The notes: generated from the letters alone by a model not told the origin. A stretch of 64,000 nt of DNA from Acidimicrobiia bacterium (GCA_012960315.1 DUBN01000059.1:1-64000); one strand, 5' to 3'. Counted from the stretch's first letter, positions 43,686-53,401 are shown. Numbers and translations: made by a program.

Positions 43686-44602
43686 GGTGCAGAACCTTCG
43701 GATTCGACTTCCGTTATTTCATCTTCTGGTAGTCGGTCGACGATGACCGGCTCAGGCGCGTCCGGGTAGAACAAGAGCACCTGAACCCAGCGGAGTCTGT
43801 CTAGATCAGCGGCCGGATGAATCGTGATGCGCTGAGTTCCCTGAACTGCGTTGGGAACCACATCGACAACTGTGCCAATAAGAAGTCCTTCAGGAAACGT
43901 GCTTCCTTGGAAGCCGCTGCTCACCACCGTCTCACCTGGGATGACCACCGTGTCTAGTTCAATAAAACTGACTTCTAATTCGCGATTATGTCCGCGTCCG
44001 GATGCAATACCGTCATCGCCTGATCGAACCATTCGGACTCCAACATCGAAGTTGGGGTCGGTAAGTAACTCCACCTGAGATCGGGTTATCGAAACATTGG
44101 AGATTCTTCCAATTACACCCGCTCCGGTCTCGACGGGCATGCCGACGGCAATACCGTCACGTGAACCTTTGTCCAACTCGAGGGTGCGTTGGTAATTTGA
44201 TATCGGCGCGTCGATAACGCGTGCAGTTCGTCGTCCTACTTGAGCTACCCGGTCTCGAGCGCCTAAGAGCGCTAACAACGACTTGCGTTCGCGTTCGATC
44301 TCTCCCACTTCGAGCACCGAATTTTGAAGTTCCGCTATTTTCGCTCGTAATAACGCGTTTTGTGCCTCGAGGTCGTCGTAGCTGGTTACGGCCTCCCAGG
44401 CTCCTCCGACTGGTTCAAAGATGCGCGTTGAATTCGATCTAAGGGGTCCCAGGGCATCAAGCACAGCGCTACGAGCTGTGTCTATGGCTCCACCTTCGGT
44501 GCGAACGTCAAGAGTGATCAGAACTATTGATGTGAGAACAAGTAAAGCGAGCCGGAATCGTGAACTCCGGCTCCTTCGTGTAGTTGAGCGACGCAAGACC
44601 AC
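43682..44602 (-). CDS. mreC: Cell shape-determining protein MreC
   Basis: A 306-residue bitopic protein: a short cytoplasmic N-terminus (RRSTTRRSRSSRFR), one membrane helix (LALLVLTSIVLITLDV), a coiled coil around ENALLRAKIAELQNSVLEVGEIERERKSLL, then the beta-rich MreC domain (TARVIDAPISNYQRTLELDKGSRDGIAVGMPVETGAGVIGRISNV). It scaffolds PBP2 and MreB. The C-terminus is acidic and extra to the domain. It follows mreB by 9 bp. Confidence 0.93.
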   Translation of the reverse strand: MVLRRSTTRRSRSSRFRLALLVLTSIVLITLDVRTEGGAIDTARSAVLDALGPLRSNSTRIFEPVGGAWEAVTSYDDLEAQNALLRAKIAELQNSVLEVGEIERERKSLLALLGARDRVAQVGRRTARVIDAPISNYQRTLELDKGSRDGIAVGMPVETGAGVIGRISNVSITRSQVELLTDPNFDVGVRMVRSGDDGIASGRGHNRELEVSFIELDTVVIPGETVVSSGFQGSTFPEGLLIGTVVDVVPNAVQGTQRITIHPAADLDRLRWVQVLLFYPDAPEPVIVDRLPEDEITEVESEGSAP

Positions 44603-44611
44603 CAGTTCCGC

Positions 44612-45655
44612 TCAGTATTGATCGCCCGATGAGAACAGCACACCGCGAAGCACTTCAAACTCTTCGAGTGCTTGTCCAGAACCGCGGGCAACCGCGTAAA
44701 GGGGGTCGGTAGCAATTCTAATGGGCATCCCTGTTTCATTCGCCAACCGCTGATCTAAACCGCGGAGCAGCGCACCTCCACCAGCAAGCACGATTCCTTC
44801 ACCCATGATGTCCGCCGCTAATTCTGGTGGGGTTCGATCGAGTGTAGATTTGATGGCGTCGATGATCGAACTGATCGGTTCTTCCAACGCTTCACGTATT
44901 TCGACACTACCCACCGTAACGGTCTTTGGCAGACCAGTCACAAGATCCCGCCCACGAATTTCCGCATACATTTCGTCGGCGAGTGGCCACGCTGAACCCA
45001 ACGCGACCTTTACTTCTTCAGCAGTGCTGTCACCGAGGGCGACACCGTATTCCTTCTTGACATATTGGGTGATTGAGTCATCGAGAACGTCGCCACCCAC
45101 GCGCGCTGACTGAGCTGCGACCATTCCCCCTAAGGAGATAACAGCAACTTCGGTAGTTCCGCCGCCGACATCGACGATCATGCTGCCGTGTGGCGATTGA
45201 ACAGGAAGACCCGCCCCAATCGCTGCCGCCATTGGTTCCTCGATAATGAATGCTGGTTTTCGCGCGCCGGCGTATTCAGCGGCTTCTTGCACGGCTCGTT
45301 GTTCAACACCTGTAATCCCTGATGGAACGCAAATAACCATGCGCGGCTTTGCCCAGCGACTTCCTGAGACCTGTTCGATGAAGTAGCGAAGCATTTTTTC
45401 GCACACATCGAAGTCGGCGATAACTCCGTCTTTCAGAGGTCGAATAACTTGTATGTGAGCTGGGGTTCTGCCGGCCATACGTTTCGCGTCGTGCCCTACG
45501 GCCAACGGAGTCCCGGTCGTAACGTCGAGCGCTACGACCGATGGTTGATCCAGGACAATTCCTCTGCCTCTGACGTACACGAGCGTGTTAGCGGTTCCAA
45601 GATCTACTGCGATGTCTCGAGCACCGAAGCTTCTCATTGCGCCGCGTTTTCTCAT
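44612..45655 (-). CDS. mreB: Rod shape-determining protein MreB
   Basis: A 347-residue bacterial actin that directs side-wall synthesis. Phosphate-1 motif IAVDLGTANTLVYVRGRG, phosphate-2 MIVDVGGGTTEVAVISLGG, adenosine motif GIVLAGGGALLRGLDQRL, and EEPMAAAIGAGLP. ATG at 45655 overlaps the stop of a candidate 28-codon ORF (ATGA); another in-frame ATG lies six codons later. A full mreBCD-mrdA-rodA set implies a rod-forming or elongating cell. Confidence 0.95.
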   Translation of the reverse strand: MRKRGAMRSFGARDIAVDLGTANTLVYVRGRGIVLDQPSVVALDVTTGTPLAVGHDAKRMAGRTPAHIQVIRPLKDGVIADFDVCEKMLRYFIEQVSGSRWAKPRMVICVPSGITGVEQRAVQEAAEYAGARKPAFIIEEPMAAAIGAGLPVQSPHGSMIVDVGGGTTEVAVISLGGMVAAQSARVGGDVLDDSITQYVKKEYGVALGDSTAEEVKVALGSAWPLADEMYAEIRGRDLVTGLPKTVTVGSVEIREALEEPISSIIDAIKSTLDRTPPELAADIMGEGIVLAGGGALLRGLDQRLANETGMPIRIATDPLYAVARGSGQALEEFEVLRGVLFSSGDQY

Positions 45656-45738
45656 AACAGCGCACCGCTCTCATCTGCAAGAAGGTCCACCTGTGCCTGA
45701 GCGATGCTCCCTCTTGGGATGGCGGGTCGGCGGGTCAT
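45652..45738 (-). CDS. Candidate 28-residue ORF between ndk and mreB
   Basis: An ATG at 45738, 10 bp after the ndk stop, opens a 28-codon frame (MTRRPAIPRGSIAQAQ..., ending in an acidic LLADESGALL) whose TGA overlaps the mreB ATG as ATGA. GGAAAA lies just upstream. It fills the gap almost exactly, as a coupled small gene or leader peptide would. No family is recognised, and a chance ORF of this size is quite possible. Confidence 0.4.
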   Translation of the reverse strand: MTRRPAIPRGSIAQAQVDLLADESGALL

Positions 45739-45748
45739 GGTTTTCCAG

Positions 45749-46168
45749 TCAGATGCCCGGAAAGAAAATATTGATTTCGCGTTCAGCAGATTCGTGCGAG
45801 TCGGATCCATGCACAAGGTTTTCGGTCACCATGAGTCCAAAGTCACCTCGAATCGTTCCGGGCGCGGCGGTCGCTGGATTCGTAGCGCCCATTAAGTTTC
45901 GCACGACCGCGTAAATCTCGTCGCCTGCATCATCGGGACCTTCGACAACCATCAACATCGCTGGCGAGCGCGTAACGAATTTGATGAGGTCCTCGAAGAA
46001 GGGTTTCCCATCGTGCTCTTGGTAGTGGATTCCGGCGGTGTCGCGATCGATTGTTCGTAATTCTGCTCGGCTGAGCGTCAGCCCCTTGCGTTCGATCCGG
46101 GCGATGATCTCACCGACCAGTCCTCGTTCCACAGCGTCAGGCTTACAAATCACGAAAGTACGAGGCAC
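45749..46168 (-). CDS. ndk: Nucleoside-diphosphate kinase
   Basis: A 139-residue enzyme that moves the terminal phosphate between NTPs and NDPs through a phosphohistidine. [41 protein letters not shown], and the active-site segment [19 protein letters not shown]...[17 protein letters not shown] with the catalytic His. GTG start with AGGAG 5 nt upstream. Confidence 0.97.
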   Translation of the reverse strand: MPRTFVICKPDAVERGLVGEIIARIERKGLTLSRAELRTIDRDTAGIHYQEHDGKPFFEDLIKFVTRSPAMLMVVEGPDDAGDEIYAVVRNLMGATNPATAAPGTIRGDFGLMVTENLVHGSDSHESAEREINIFFPGI

Positions 46169-46214
46169 TTAAACTCCTGGAACGGATTTATGTCAGTCGG
46201 CCGTAAGACTACCG

Positions 46215-47537
46215 CTAGGTGTTACGGAGTTGACTTCGGGCCTCCGAGGCAACGTACAAAGAGCCGGTCACGAATACAGTGCCGCTTTCCCCTGCTAGCT
46301 CAATGGCTCGGTCAAGTGCATCGGCGACACGAGGAACAGTCTCTATGCGCGGACCACAATTTTTGAGGGCAATGCCAAGGGTTTCAGCGGCAATAGCTCG
46401 TGGCCAGTCGGCGGCAGTCGCGATGATTACCGAGAATTCTGTGCCTCGAACGGCGTCCACAAATTCGACCGGGTCATGTGGTCGGTTGGTTCCCATAACC
46501 AAAATCGGGGCTTGTTCGTTGGAAAAGTCGTCGAAAAGCGTTTCAGCTGCGACCTCGGCAGCGGGCGGATTATGAGCCCCATCCACGATAACCAGAGGTT
46601 GTCGTTGCATAACCTCAAACCGCGCTGGCAGTTCGAGCCGCGCAAACGCTTCCGAAACGACGTCATCGTCTAACTGTCGACCAAAGAACGCTTCTACTGC
46701 GGCGACTGCAGTGGCTGCATTTTGTGACTGGTGGGCGCCGTTGACAGGGAGAAAAATGTCTTCGTGGCGACCATACGGGGTCACTAGGTCAACTAGCCGG
46801 CCGCCCACAGCGAGTCGATCTTCGATGACGTCGTAATCGCTACGGCCGCACCACAGTTCACGATGTTGGGTTGCTGAGACGATGTCAAGAAGTTCTGGTC
46901 TGGTTTCGCCACAAATGACGTGCGACCGGGGAGAGATAATGCCCGCTTTTTCGTGGGTCGCGTCCGCGATCGTGGGGCCAATGATTTCCAAATGATCCCG
47001 ACCGATGTTGGTGAGCACCACCACTTCTGCTTCGATGATGTTCGTAGCGTCCCAGCGTCCGCCCATTCCGACTTCGATGACATTGACATCAACTGCGGTC
47101 GCTGCGAACCAGTTGTATGCCGCTGCGCACAAAATCTCGAAATAGTTCGGTGTTTCGCCCGTCGATTCGAGAACCCATGGTTCAACTTCGGCCACCTCAG
47201 CAAGTGCTTGTGTCATGGATTCATCGTCGAGAGGTTTGTTAGCGATCATGATGCGGTCGTTTACGCGGTCGATGTGAGGCGATGTGTAGCTACCTACGTC
47301 GAGACCAGTCGCGCCGATGAGTTCGACCACCATTCGAGACGTGCTTCCCTTACCGTTCGTTCCAGTGATATGGATCGCCGGGACGTCGTGTTGCGGGTCG
47401 CCCAAAAGCGCCATAAGGGCCCGCATACGGTCTAAAGATGGGACGGCCAGCTCATTTCCACCCAAATGTTGTTCAAGGTTGTAGTGGTCTTTGAGCCAGT
47501 CCATAGCGTCGGCATAACTACCGATTTGGTGTGACAT
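46215..47537 (-). CDS. folC: Folylpolyglutamate / dihydrofolate synthase
   Basis: A 440-residue Mur-ligase-fold enzyme adding glutamates to folates. Motifs: HITGTNGKGSTSRMVVELI (P loop), SYTSPHIDRVNDRI, VIEVGMGGRWDATNII, TNIGRDHLEIIGPTIADATHEKAGI, and VDGAHNPPAAE. The ATG at 47537 gives the family N-terminus (YADAMDWLKDHYNLEQHLGG); the open frame back to 47603 runs into clpX. A clpX-folC-ndk order occurs in several actinobacteria. Confidence 0.94.
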   Translation of the reverse strand: MSHQIGSYADAMDWLKDHYNLEQHLGGNELAVPSLDRMRALMALLGDPQHDVPAIHITGTNGKGSTSRMVVELIGATGLDVGSYTSPHIDRVNDRIMIANKPLDDESMTQALAEVAEVEPWVLESTGETPNYFEILCAAAYNWFAATAVDVNVIEVGMGGRWDATNIIEAEVVVLTNIGRDHLEIIGPTIADATHEKAGIISPRSHVICGETRPELLDIVSATQHRELWCGRSDYDVIEDRLAVGGRLVDLVTPYGRHEDIFLPVNGAHQSQNAATAVAAVEAFFGRQLDDDVVSEAFARLELPARFEVMQRQPLVIVDGAHNPPAAEVAAETLFDDFSNEQAPILVMGTNRPHDPVEFVDAVRGTEFSVIIATAADWPRAIAAETLGIALKNCGPRIETVPRVADALDRAIELAGESGTVFVTGSLYVASEARSQLRNT

Positions 47538-47571
47538 CTCGTTAGTTGAAGTTCGGCGGGTAACGCTCCGC

Positions 47572-48837
47572 TTATGACGCCTGGCGCTCGCCACCGCTGT
47601 CATCCCTACGCGGCACCAGGGTTGGATTCACTTTGTCGAGGACAACTTCGCGATCGATGATGCAGCGAGCGATGTCTTCTCTGCTGGGCATTTCGTACAT
47701 GACGCCAAGTAGGACTTCTTCAAGGATCGCACGCAAGCCTCGCGCTCCTGTGTTTCGAAGCAACGCTTGGTCGACCACTGCGCCGATGGAGTCGTCAGTA
47801 AATTCAAGTTCGACACCATCGAGTTCAAACATCCGCTGATACTGCTTCACCAACGCATTGCGGGGTTCGGTAAGTATCCGCGTTAAAGCTGAGTGGTCGA
47901 GTTGGTCAACCACGCCAACTACTGGGAGGCGTCCAATGAATTCGGGGATCAGCCCGTACTTTTGAAGATCTTCTGGCAACACCTCGGCTAGCAAGTCCAG
48001 GTTGGCTCGTTCGTTAACAGATTTGACATCGGCTCCAAAACCGACGGCACGTTTCCCGATCCGGTCAGCGATGACGCGCTCAAGGCCGTCGAAAGCACCC
48101 CCGCATATGAACAAAACATTGCTGGTGTCGATCTGTAAGAACTCTTGGTGGGGATGCTTGCGACCACCTTGGGGGGGCACAGAGGCTTGAGTCCCTTCAA
48201 GGATTTTCAGCAAGGCTTGTTGCACGCCCTCCCCTGAAACATCGCGGGTAATTGAGGGGTTTTCAGCTTTGCGTGCGATCTTGTCGATTTCGTCGATGTA
48301 GATGATGCCGGTTTCCGCTCGCTTGACGTCATAGTCAGCGGCTTGAATGAGTTTCAATAAAATATTTTCGACGTCCTCTCCGACGTAACCTGCTTCGGTA
48401 AGCGCTGTAGCGTCGGCGATCGCGAACGGGACGTTAAGCATGCGCGCCAAGGTCTGAGCCATCATGGTTTTCCCGCATCCGGTCGGACCTATCAACATGA
48501 TGTTGGACTTGGCGATTTCGACGTCGGATTCGAGACTTGTCTCAAATTGGATGCGTTTGTAGTGGTTGTATACCGCTACAGACATGATTTTCTTTGTTCG
48601 TTCTTGGCCGATGATGTAATCGTTGAGAAAGCCGCAAATTTCTGCGGGCTTGGGAACATCGTCAAAGCTGACTTCAGAAGTATCAGCTAGTTCTTCTTCG
48701 ATAATTTCATTGCACAGATCGATGCACTCGTCGCAGATGTATACGCCCGGACCGGCGATCAGTTTTTTGACTTGTTTCTGAGATTTACCGCAAAAAGAGC
48801 ACTTCAGCAGCTCTCCGCCCTCTCCGAATTTCGCCAC
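47572..48837 (-). CDS. clpX: ATP-dependent Clp protease ATP-binding subunit ClpX
   Basis: A 421-residue AAA+ unfoldase. The N-terminal zinc domain has CSFCGK...CDECIDLC. Walker A GPTGCGKT, Walker [14 protein letters not shown] pore loop, IGF-type ClpP-binding region ([10 protein letters not shown]) and RH loop are present. GTG start. It feeds unfolded clients to ClpP, encoded upstream across a 188-bp gap in which I see no gene. Confidence 0.96.
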   Translation of the reverse strand: MAKFGEGGELLKCSFCGKSQKQVKKLIAGPGVYICDECIDLCNEIIEEELADTSEVSFDDVPKPAEICGFLNDYIIGQERTKKIMSVAVYNHYKRIQFETSLESDVEIAKSNIMLIGPTGCGKTMMAQTLARMLNVPFAIADATALTEAGYVGEDVENILLKLIQAADYDVKRAETGIIYIDEIDKIARKAENPSITRDVSGEGVQQALLKILEGTQASVPPQGGRKHPHQEFLQIDTSNVLFICGGAFDGLERVIADRIGKRAVGFGADVKSVNERANLDLLAEVLPEDLQKYGLIPEFIGRLPVVGVVDQLDHSALTRILTEPRNALVKQYQRMFELDGVELEFTDDSIGAVVDQALLRNTGARGLRAILEEVLLGVMYEMPSREDIARCIIDREVVLDKVNPTLVPRRDDSGGERQAS

Positions 48838-49025
48838 GTTGTCTGTACCTCGTTCCGGTGATCCAACCCGATTTCGGTCAATAGCCGTCTGCTAAGGATG
48901 GCACAGCCGGATCAGAACGCGGTGACGTTAAGACCGGTGATGCAGACCACCTGGAGCATTGACTCTCTCTTTAGGGAGTAGAGGTTGAGAGTACCTAGGG
49001 ATTGGGTGTCTGAACAGCAAAAATA

Positions 49026-49658
49026 TCAGACAGCTCGGATCGGCCCATCTTCGACGACTTCACGGCTTTCTATTACGTCGTCAATGATCCCGTATTCTTT
49101 AGCGGCTTGGGCGTCCATGATGAAGTCTCTGTCAGTGTCGTTGTGGATGCGGTCCAGCTCTTGTCCGGTGTGGTGAGCCAAAATTCCTTCGAGGAGTCCT
49201 CGCATCCGGTCTATTTCACGGGCGGCCAATTCAATGTCAGTGGCCTGGCCCATCGCCTGCCCGTAGGGCTGATGCAGGAGTACTCGAGCGTGTGGGAGAG
49301 CCATCCGCTTTCCTGGGCTGCCCGCGGCCAGCAGCACTGCGGCTGCTGAAGCTGCTTGACCCAGGCAGATAGTTGTTATGTCGTTGCGGACGTATTGGCT
49401 GGTGTCATATATAGCGAACAGAGCGTTGATGTCTCCGCCTGGCGAATTGATGTAGATGTTGATGTCACGATCGGGGTTCTCAGATTCGAGGTGAATCATC
49501 TGCGCACAAACCAGGTTGGCGATGGTGTCGTCGATCGGGGTTCCGAGGAAAATAATGTTTTCTTTGAGTAACCGCGAATAGAGGTCGTAGGCGCGTTCGC
49601 CTCGATTGGTTTGTTCGACGACCGTGGGAACTAAGTAGTTCTGTGCCTCAAGGCTCAC
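49026..49658 (-). CDS. clpP: ATP-dependent Clp protease proteolytic subunit
   Basis: A 210-residue serine peptidase. The catalytic Ser104 is in [14 protein letters not shown], His129 in LLHQPYG, and the Asp in the [15 protein letters not shown] segment. The [11 protein letters not shown] and [12 protein letters not shown] blocks are typical. The GTG shares a base with the tig stop (TAGTG). Only one clpP lies between tig and clpX, whereas many actinobacteria carry a clpP1-clpP2 pair here. Confidence 0.95.
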   Translation of the reverse strand: MSLEAQNYLVPTVVEQTNRGERAYDLYSRLLKENIIFLGTPIDDTIANLVCAQMIHLESENPDRDINIYINSPGGDINALFAIYDTSQYVRNDITTICLGQAASAAAVLLAAGSPGKRMALPHARVLLHQPYGQAMGQATDIELAAREIDRMRGLLEGILAHHTGQELDRIHNDTDRDFIMDAQAAKEYGIIDDVIESREVVEDGPIRAV

Positions 49659-51142
49659 TATTCGTCATCCTCCTGTGAATGCTCTTCATTTTCGGTTTCC
49701 GCACTGTCAACCGTACCGTCATGGTCTTCTTCTGAATTGTCGGAATCTGACAGGTCGGGAAGTTCGAGGTCATCGCGGTTGATGGTGTTTCCCTCTGAGT
49801 CAATCAATTCGACTTCAGCAACCAACCATTCCAAGGCTTTACGTTTGCTGATTTCGGCCATGAGCGGTCCGAGTCCATCGCCATGATCTTCGATTTGGTG
49901 TCGAAGTTCAGGAACCGATGTTTCGAACTGCTCAGACATGCGTTCCAGTTCTTCTTCTAACTCGTCGTCGTCAACCTCAATCGATTCTCTTTCGACGATC
50001 GAACGAAGGGCCAAGTCCACTTTGGCTGATCGTTCTGCAGCGTCGCGCAACTCGACGGTGAAAGATTCTGGCTCCTGCCCGGTCATCTGCATCCAGGTTT
50101 CAATGTTCATTCCCTGGCCCTGTAGCCGCATCGCCAGTTGCTGTAGTTGTTCAGACATTTCTCCGTTGACCATGGAATCGGGAATGTCTTCTTCAACTAG
50201 TTCGGCCAGTGCAGTTGCTGTGTTTTCTCTCATTGCTGCGTTCGCCTGAAAGATTCGCATCATTCGCATGCGTTGAATAGTTTCCGACTGCAGTTCCTCC
50301 ACCGTCTCATGATCGGTATTTTCTTCGACCCATTCGTCGTTGAGTTCGGGTAGTACTTCTTCTTTAACTGCGTGAACTTTGATTTCAAAGTCGATCGTGA
50401 CGTCTTCTTGCATCGGGTGGTCGGCGTTGAAGCTGAGTTCATCGCCTGCGCTTACTCCCTCGAGTTGAGAGTCAACCTCCTCGACGATTCCGCCGCTTCC
50501 CACTGAGTACAAGTAGTCATCGGCGGTGAGTCCTGGGAGTGATTCGCCGTCAACGGTTCCTTGAATATCGATAGATACCTGATCACCTGAAGCTGCGGGG
50601 CGTTCCACGTCGATGAGTTCAGCGGATTGGCGTCGTTGTACATCGATTTGTTCTTGGACTTCTTCATCGCTGGGTGCCGGATTAGATATTTCGACTTTCA
50701 GGTCTTCGTAACCTCTGATTCTGATGCGGGGTCGGGTCTCGACGACTGCTTCGAAGCAAACTAGGCCGCTATCTTCACCGCTTGTTAGGGAAAGTTCAGG
50801 GGCCGCTATGACGTCAACGGCTTCGGCTCGGACGGCGTCTGCGTAGTAGCCCGGAATGGCATCTTCTAGTGCTTGGCCTCGGGCATATTCGCTGCCGATG
50901 TGTGATTCGAGGACTGGCCGTGGGACTTTGCCTTTCCTAAATCCTGGAATTTTGATTTCTTTGGCGATTTTCCGAAATGCTTGATCGATGGCGTCGTCAA
51001 AAGTTTCTTCATCGACTTCGACGGTCAGCTTGATCTTGGGTCCAAAGGTGCGCTCTTGGGCTTCGCCAGCATCATCTGACTCTTCTGCTTCGGAGGCAGC
51101 GGCAAGGTCATCGGGGTCGACTTCGGTCACGGTGGTCTTCAC
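49658..51142 (-). CDS. tig: Trigger factor
   Basis: A 494-residue ribosome-bound chaperone with prolyl isomerase activity. After a short acidic N-terminal extension comes the ribosome-binding domain with [15 protein letters not shown]. The FKBP-like domain follows ([20 protein letters not shown]...[24 protein letters not shown]), then the helical chaperone domain. The C-terminal tail is strongly acidic ([21 protein letters not shown]). The N-terminal extension ([24 protein letters not shown]) is unusual; in most trigger factors the ribosome-binding domain starts within a few residues. Confidence 0.94.
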   Translation of the reverse strand: MKTTVTEVDPDDLAAASEAEESDDAGEAQERTFGPKIKLTVEVDEETFDDAIDQAFRKIAKEIKIPGFRKGKVPRPVLESHIGSEYARGQALEDAIPGYYADAVRAEAVDVIAAPELSLTSGEDSGLVCFEAVVETRPRIRIRGYEDLKVEISNPAPSDEEVQEQIDVQRRQSAELIDVERPAASGDQVSIDIQGTVDGESLPGLTADDYLYSVGSGGIVEEVDSQLEGVSAGDELSFNADHPMQEDVTIDFEIKVHAVKEEVLPELNDEWVEENTDHETVEELQSETIQRMRMMRIFQANAAMRENTATALAELVEEDIPDSMVNGEMSEQLQQLAMRLQGQGMNIETWMQMTGQEPESFTVELRDAAERSAKVDLALRSIVERESIEVDDDELEEELERMSEQFETSVPELRHQIEDHGDGLGPLMAEISKRKALEWLVAEVELIDSEGNTINRDDLELPDLSDSDNSEEDHDGTVDSAETENEEHSQEDDE

Positions 51143-51202
51143 AAGGGCCGAATTCTATCGGGCGGTTCCGTTGTCCCCTATTGCAGTTCACGACTGAGTT
51201 TG

Positions 51203-51274
51203 AGCGGGCGACGAGAATCGAACTCGCATCATCAGCTTGGAAGGCTGAGGTTCTGGCCATTGAACTACGCCCGC
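51203..51274 (-). tRNA. tRNA-Gly (anticodon TCC)
   Basis: A 72-nt cloverleaf on the minus strand. Acceptor GCGGGCG/CGCCCGC, anticodon stem TCAGC/GCTGA with loop CTTCCAA, giving anticodon TCC for GGA. T arm GCGAG-TTCGATT-CTCGT and discriminator T, as usual for tRNA-Gly. CCA is not encoded. It lies about 60 bp upstream of tig in the same direction and may share its transcript. Confidence 0.95.
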
Positions 51275-51307
51275 GAACCCGGCCAGACTACCGGTATCGA
51301 GCCCTTG

Positions 51308-52414
51308 CTACAGATCGAAGGGCAAGTCAACGACGATCGCCGGTCGCCATCCGGTTGGTGTGTGAACCTGCAATTTGGTACCTGGAAGGTTTTGCGGGAC
51401 CTCTACGATCGCTAATCCTAAATTTCGTTCGTATCGCGGCGAGTAGACGACAGCTCGGGTTTGACCAGCGTAGGAGCCGTTGGGAGTTTGTAGTCCCACC
51501 GGTTCTGGGTTCGCCTCGAGAGGCTCCCCATCGATCAATAGACCTTTTAACTCCCGGGTCGGCCCTTCGGCTCGTTTGGCAAGCAACGCATTCTTTCCCA
51601 CAAAGTCGTGAGTTGCGCCCAGATCTATATAGCTACCGATTGCGGCCTCGAAGGGGTCACTCTCGGCGTCGGTGTCGGAGCCCCAGGCGAGAAGAAAATT
51701 TTCGATTCGTTCAGCGTTATTGGGCGCACCCACTCGAATGCCATGGGGCTGTCCGGCTGCCCAAATGAGATCCCACAATTGGTCTCCTTTGCTGCCGTCT
51801 TCAAGGAAAAGTTCGAAACCGCCTTGTTTACTCCAACCTGACCGGCACACGACTAGAGGAATACCTTCATGGTGGATCCGTCGAAAATGGAAGAACTTCA
51901 GTTCGTGCACCCATTCTCCGAACACAGCCGCGACGGTGTCTGTTGCGCTCGGGCCTTGAACGGCTAACGGAGAAACATCTGGTTCGCTTACTTCGACATC
52001 GTCACCGCGTTCACCGCTAATCGCGCGTATCCACAAAAGGACGTCCGAGTCTGCGATTGAGAACCACACCGTGTCCTCATTAACTCTTAGTACAACGGGG
52101 TCGTTGATGAGACGGCCGTCATAATCGCACAGTGGCGCGTACTTGGCGACGCCGATTCGGAGTTGTGACAAGTCGCGGGCACTTAAGTATTGGCAAAGTT
52201 CGAGGGCGTCGGGGCCTTGAACCTGTACTTGGCGTTGACAACCCACATCCCATAACGAAACCCTCTGAGTTAACGCCTCATAATCTGCGGTTGGGTCATC
52301 AGTGGCTATGGGCAGAACCATACGGTTGTAGACCGTTGCTACCGTCATCCCCGCGGCCTTCGACCGGCCATAGAAGGGAGAGGTCCTGACCCTGGGTCCC
52401 TCAGTGAGTTTCAT
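51308..52414 (-). CDS. dmdA: Dimethylsulfoniopropionate demethylase DmdA
   Basis: A 368-residue GcvT-fold protein. It carries long stretches I recognise from the SAR11 DmdA: WDVGCQRQVQVQGPDA, LSARDLSQLRIG, LINDPVVLRV, WFSIADSDVLLW, EPDVSPLAVQGPSA, and RSGWSKQGGFELFL followed by LWDLIWAAGQPHGI and NAERIENFLLAWGSD. These separate DmdA from ordinary glycine-cleavage T proteins. It would transfer a methyl from DMSP to tetrahydrofolate, giving methylmercaptopropionate. ATG at 52414 is used; a TTG at 52423 is possible. No dmdB, dmdC or dmdD lies nearby; an SDR gene is just upstream. Confidence 0.85.
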   Translation of the reverse strand: MKLTEGPRVRTSPFYGRSKAAGMTVATVYNRMVLPIATDDPTADYEALTQRVSLWDVGCQRQVQVQGPDALELCQYLSARDLSQLRIGVAKYAPLCDYDGRLINDPVVLRVNEDTVWFSIADSDVLLWIRAISGERGDDVEVSEPDVSPLAVQGPSATDTVAAVFGEWVHELKFFHFRRIHHEGIPLVVCRSGWSKQGGFELFLEDGSKGDQLWDLIWAAGQPHGIRVGAPNNAERIENFLLAWGSDTDAESDPFEAAIGSYIDLGATHDFVGKNALLAKRAEGPTRELKGLLIDGEPLEANPEPVGLQTPNGSYAGQTRAVVYSPRYERNLGLAIVEVPQNLPGTKLQVHTPTGWRPAIVVDLPFDL

Positions 52415-52447
52415 GTTCGGCAAGTTACCGGTTCGTTTCGTTCCCTT

Positions 52448-53401
52448 TTAACGGGAGTCAAAATAATTGAGGTGGCCGCGTTCAACAATTCGCTGCAGGA
52501 ACTCTGGTTCGTATGCGAATTCAGGGTCCTCGCGGACAAGTTCGTCGAGCACGATTGCGTCGTCACCAACCAGGATTCGCCAACTCTTCTCACGCACCCC
52601 GTCGAGAATGATGGCAGCTGCTTCAGCTGCCGTGGTGGGGGCGTCATCCCTAAACCGTTCGCCCCGAGAAACAACCAGTTCGGTCAGATCTGCGTCACTC
52701 ATTTGGTCCACATCGGTGCCTCGTTCAGCCAGAGTTTTTCGAATCCGTTCGAGGTCAGGGCCACCATGCGCTGCAGTGCTATTAAGAGCAATCGAAGTTC
52801 CTATATGGCCGGGCATGACGACGTGTGCCATCACATGGGGAGCGTGAAGGCGAAGGTCGATGTTGAGGGCTTCGGTAAAGCCTTTGACCGCAAATTTCGC
52901 TGCACAGTACGCCGTATGAGGGACGTCAGGTCCAACAGTCGCCCAAAAACCGTTGATGCTGCTGGTGTTCACTATGTGGCCCTCTTCGCTGCGAATGAGG
53001 AGCGGCAGAAATGCGCGACATCCGTGATACACCCCGCGCCAGCAGACGTCGAAAGTTTTTTCCCACGCCATTCGGTCCTCATCAGTCACGAAACTTCCGC
53101 CGCCTCCGATGCCAGCGTTGTTGAACACTAAATCGACATGCTCAACTGCGTGTCGGGCTTCAACTTGGCTACGAAACGCCAACATGTCAGCTTCGTCTGC
53201 TACATCGCAAACGTGTGAGGTCACCCGTACGTCGTCCGTCGTTTCCAAAAGAGCGAGTCGTTCGGTTTCCATCATGTTGTCTGGGCTGACGTCACACATC
53301 GCGACGTGGCATCCCGCTGCTGCAAGTTGTCGCACTAACTCGCGACCCATGCCGGTGCCGCCTCCCGTCACTATGGCCATTTTCCCGTCGAAATTACGCA
53401 T
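52448..53401 (-). CDS. Short-chain dehydrogenase/reductase
   Basis: A 317-residue classical SDR. Cofactor loop AIVTGGGTGMGREL, NNAG in DLVFNNAGIGGGG, catalytic Ser in IVNTSSINGF, and Tyr-x3-Lys in TAYCAAKFAVKGF. The acidic residue after the second strand (CDVS) favours NAD. ATG at 53401 has GGAGG 4 nt upstream. The substrate is unknown. It precedes dmdA by 33 bp in the same direction, so a link to sulfur or methyl metabolism is possible but not shown. Confidence 0.85.
   Translation of the reverse strand: MRNFDGKMAIVTGGGTGMGRELVRQLAAAGCHVAMCDVSPDNMMETERLALLETTDDVRVTSHVCDVADEADMLAFRSQVEARHAVEHVDLVFNNAGIGGGGSFVTDEDRMAWEKTFDVCWRGVYHGCRAFLPLLIRSEEGHIVNTSSINGFWATVGPDVPHTAYCAAKFAVKGFTEALNIDLRLHAPHVMAHVVMPGHIGTSIALNSTAAHGGPDLERIRKTLAERGTDVDQMSDADLTELVVSRGERFRDDAPTTAAEAAAIILDGVREKSWRILVGDDAIVLDELVREDPEFAYEPEFLQRIVERGHLNYFDSR

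Noticed and set aside
46920-47435. 171-codon plus-strand ORF
   Set aside because: Antisense to folC.
48838-49025. Hairpin (ACTCTC/GAGAGT) between clpP and clpX as terminator
   Set aside because: Only 6 bp with a long interior loop and no T run.
51308-52414. Glycine cleavage T protein or sarcosine-oxidase-like label for the GcvT-fold gene
   Set aside because: The specific DmdA blocks are present, and no gcvH or gcvP is adjacent.
52472-53131. 219-codon plus-strand ORF
   Set aside because: Antisense to the SDR gene, with no recognisable motif.
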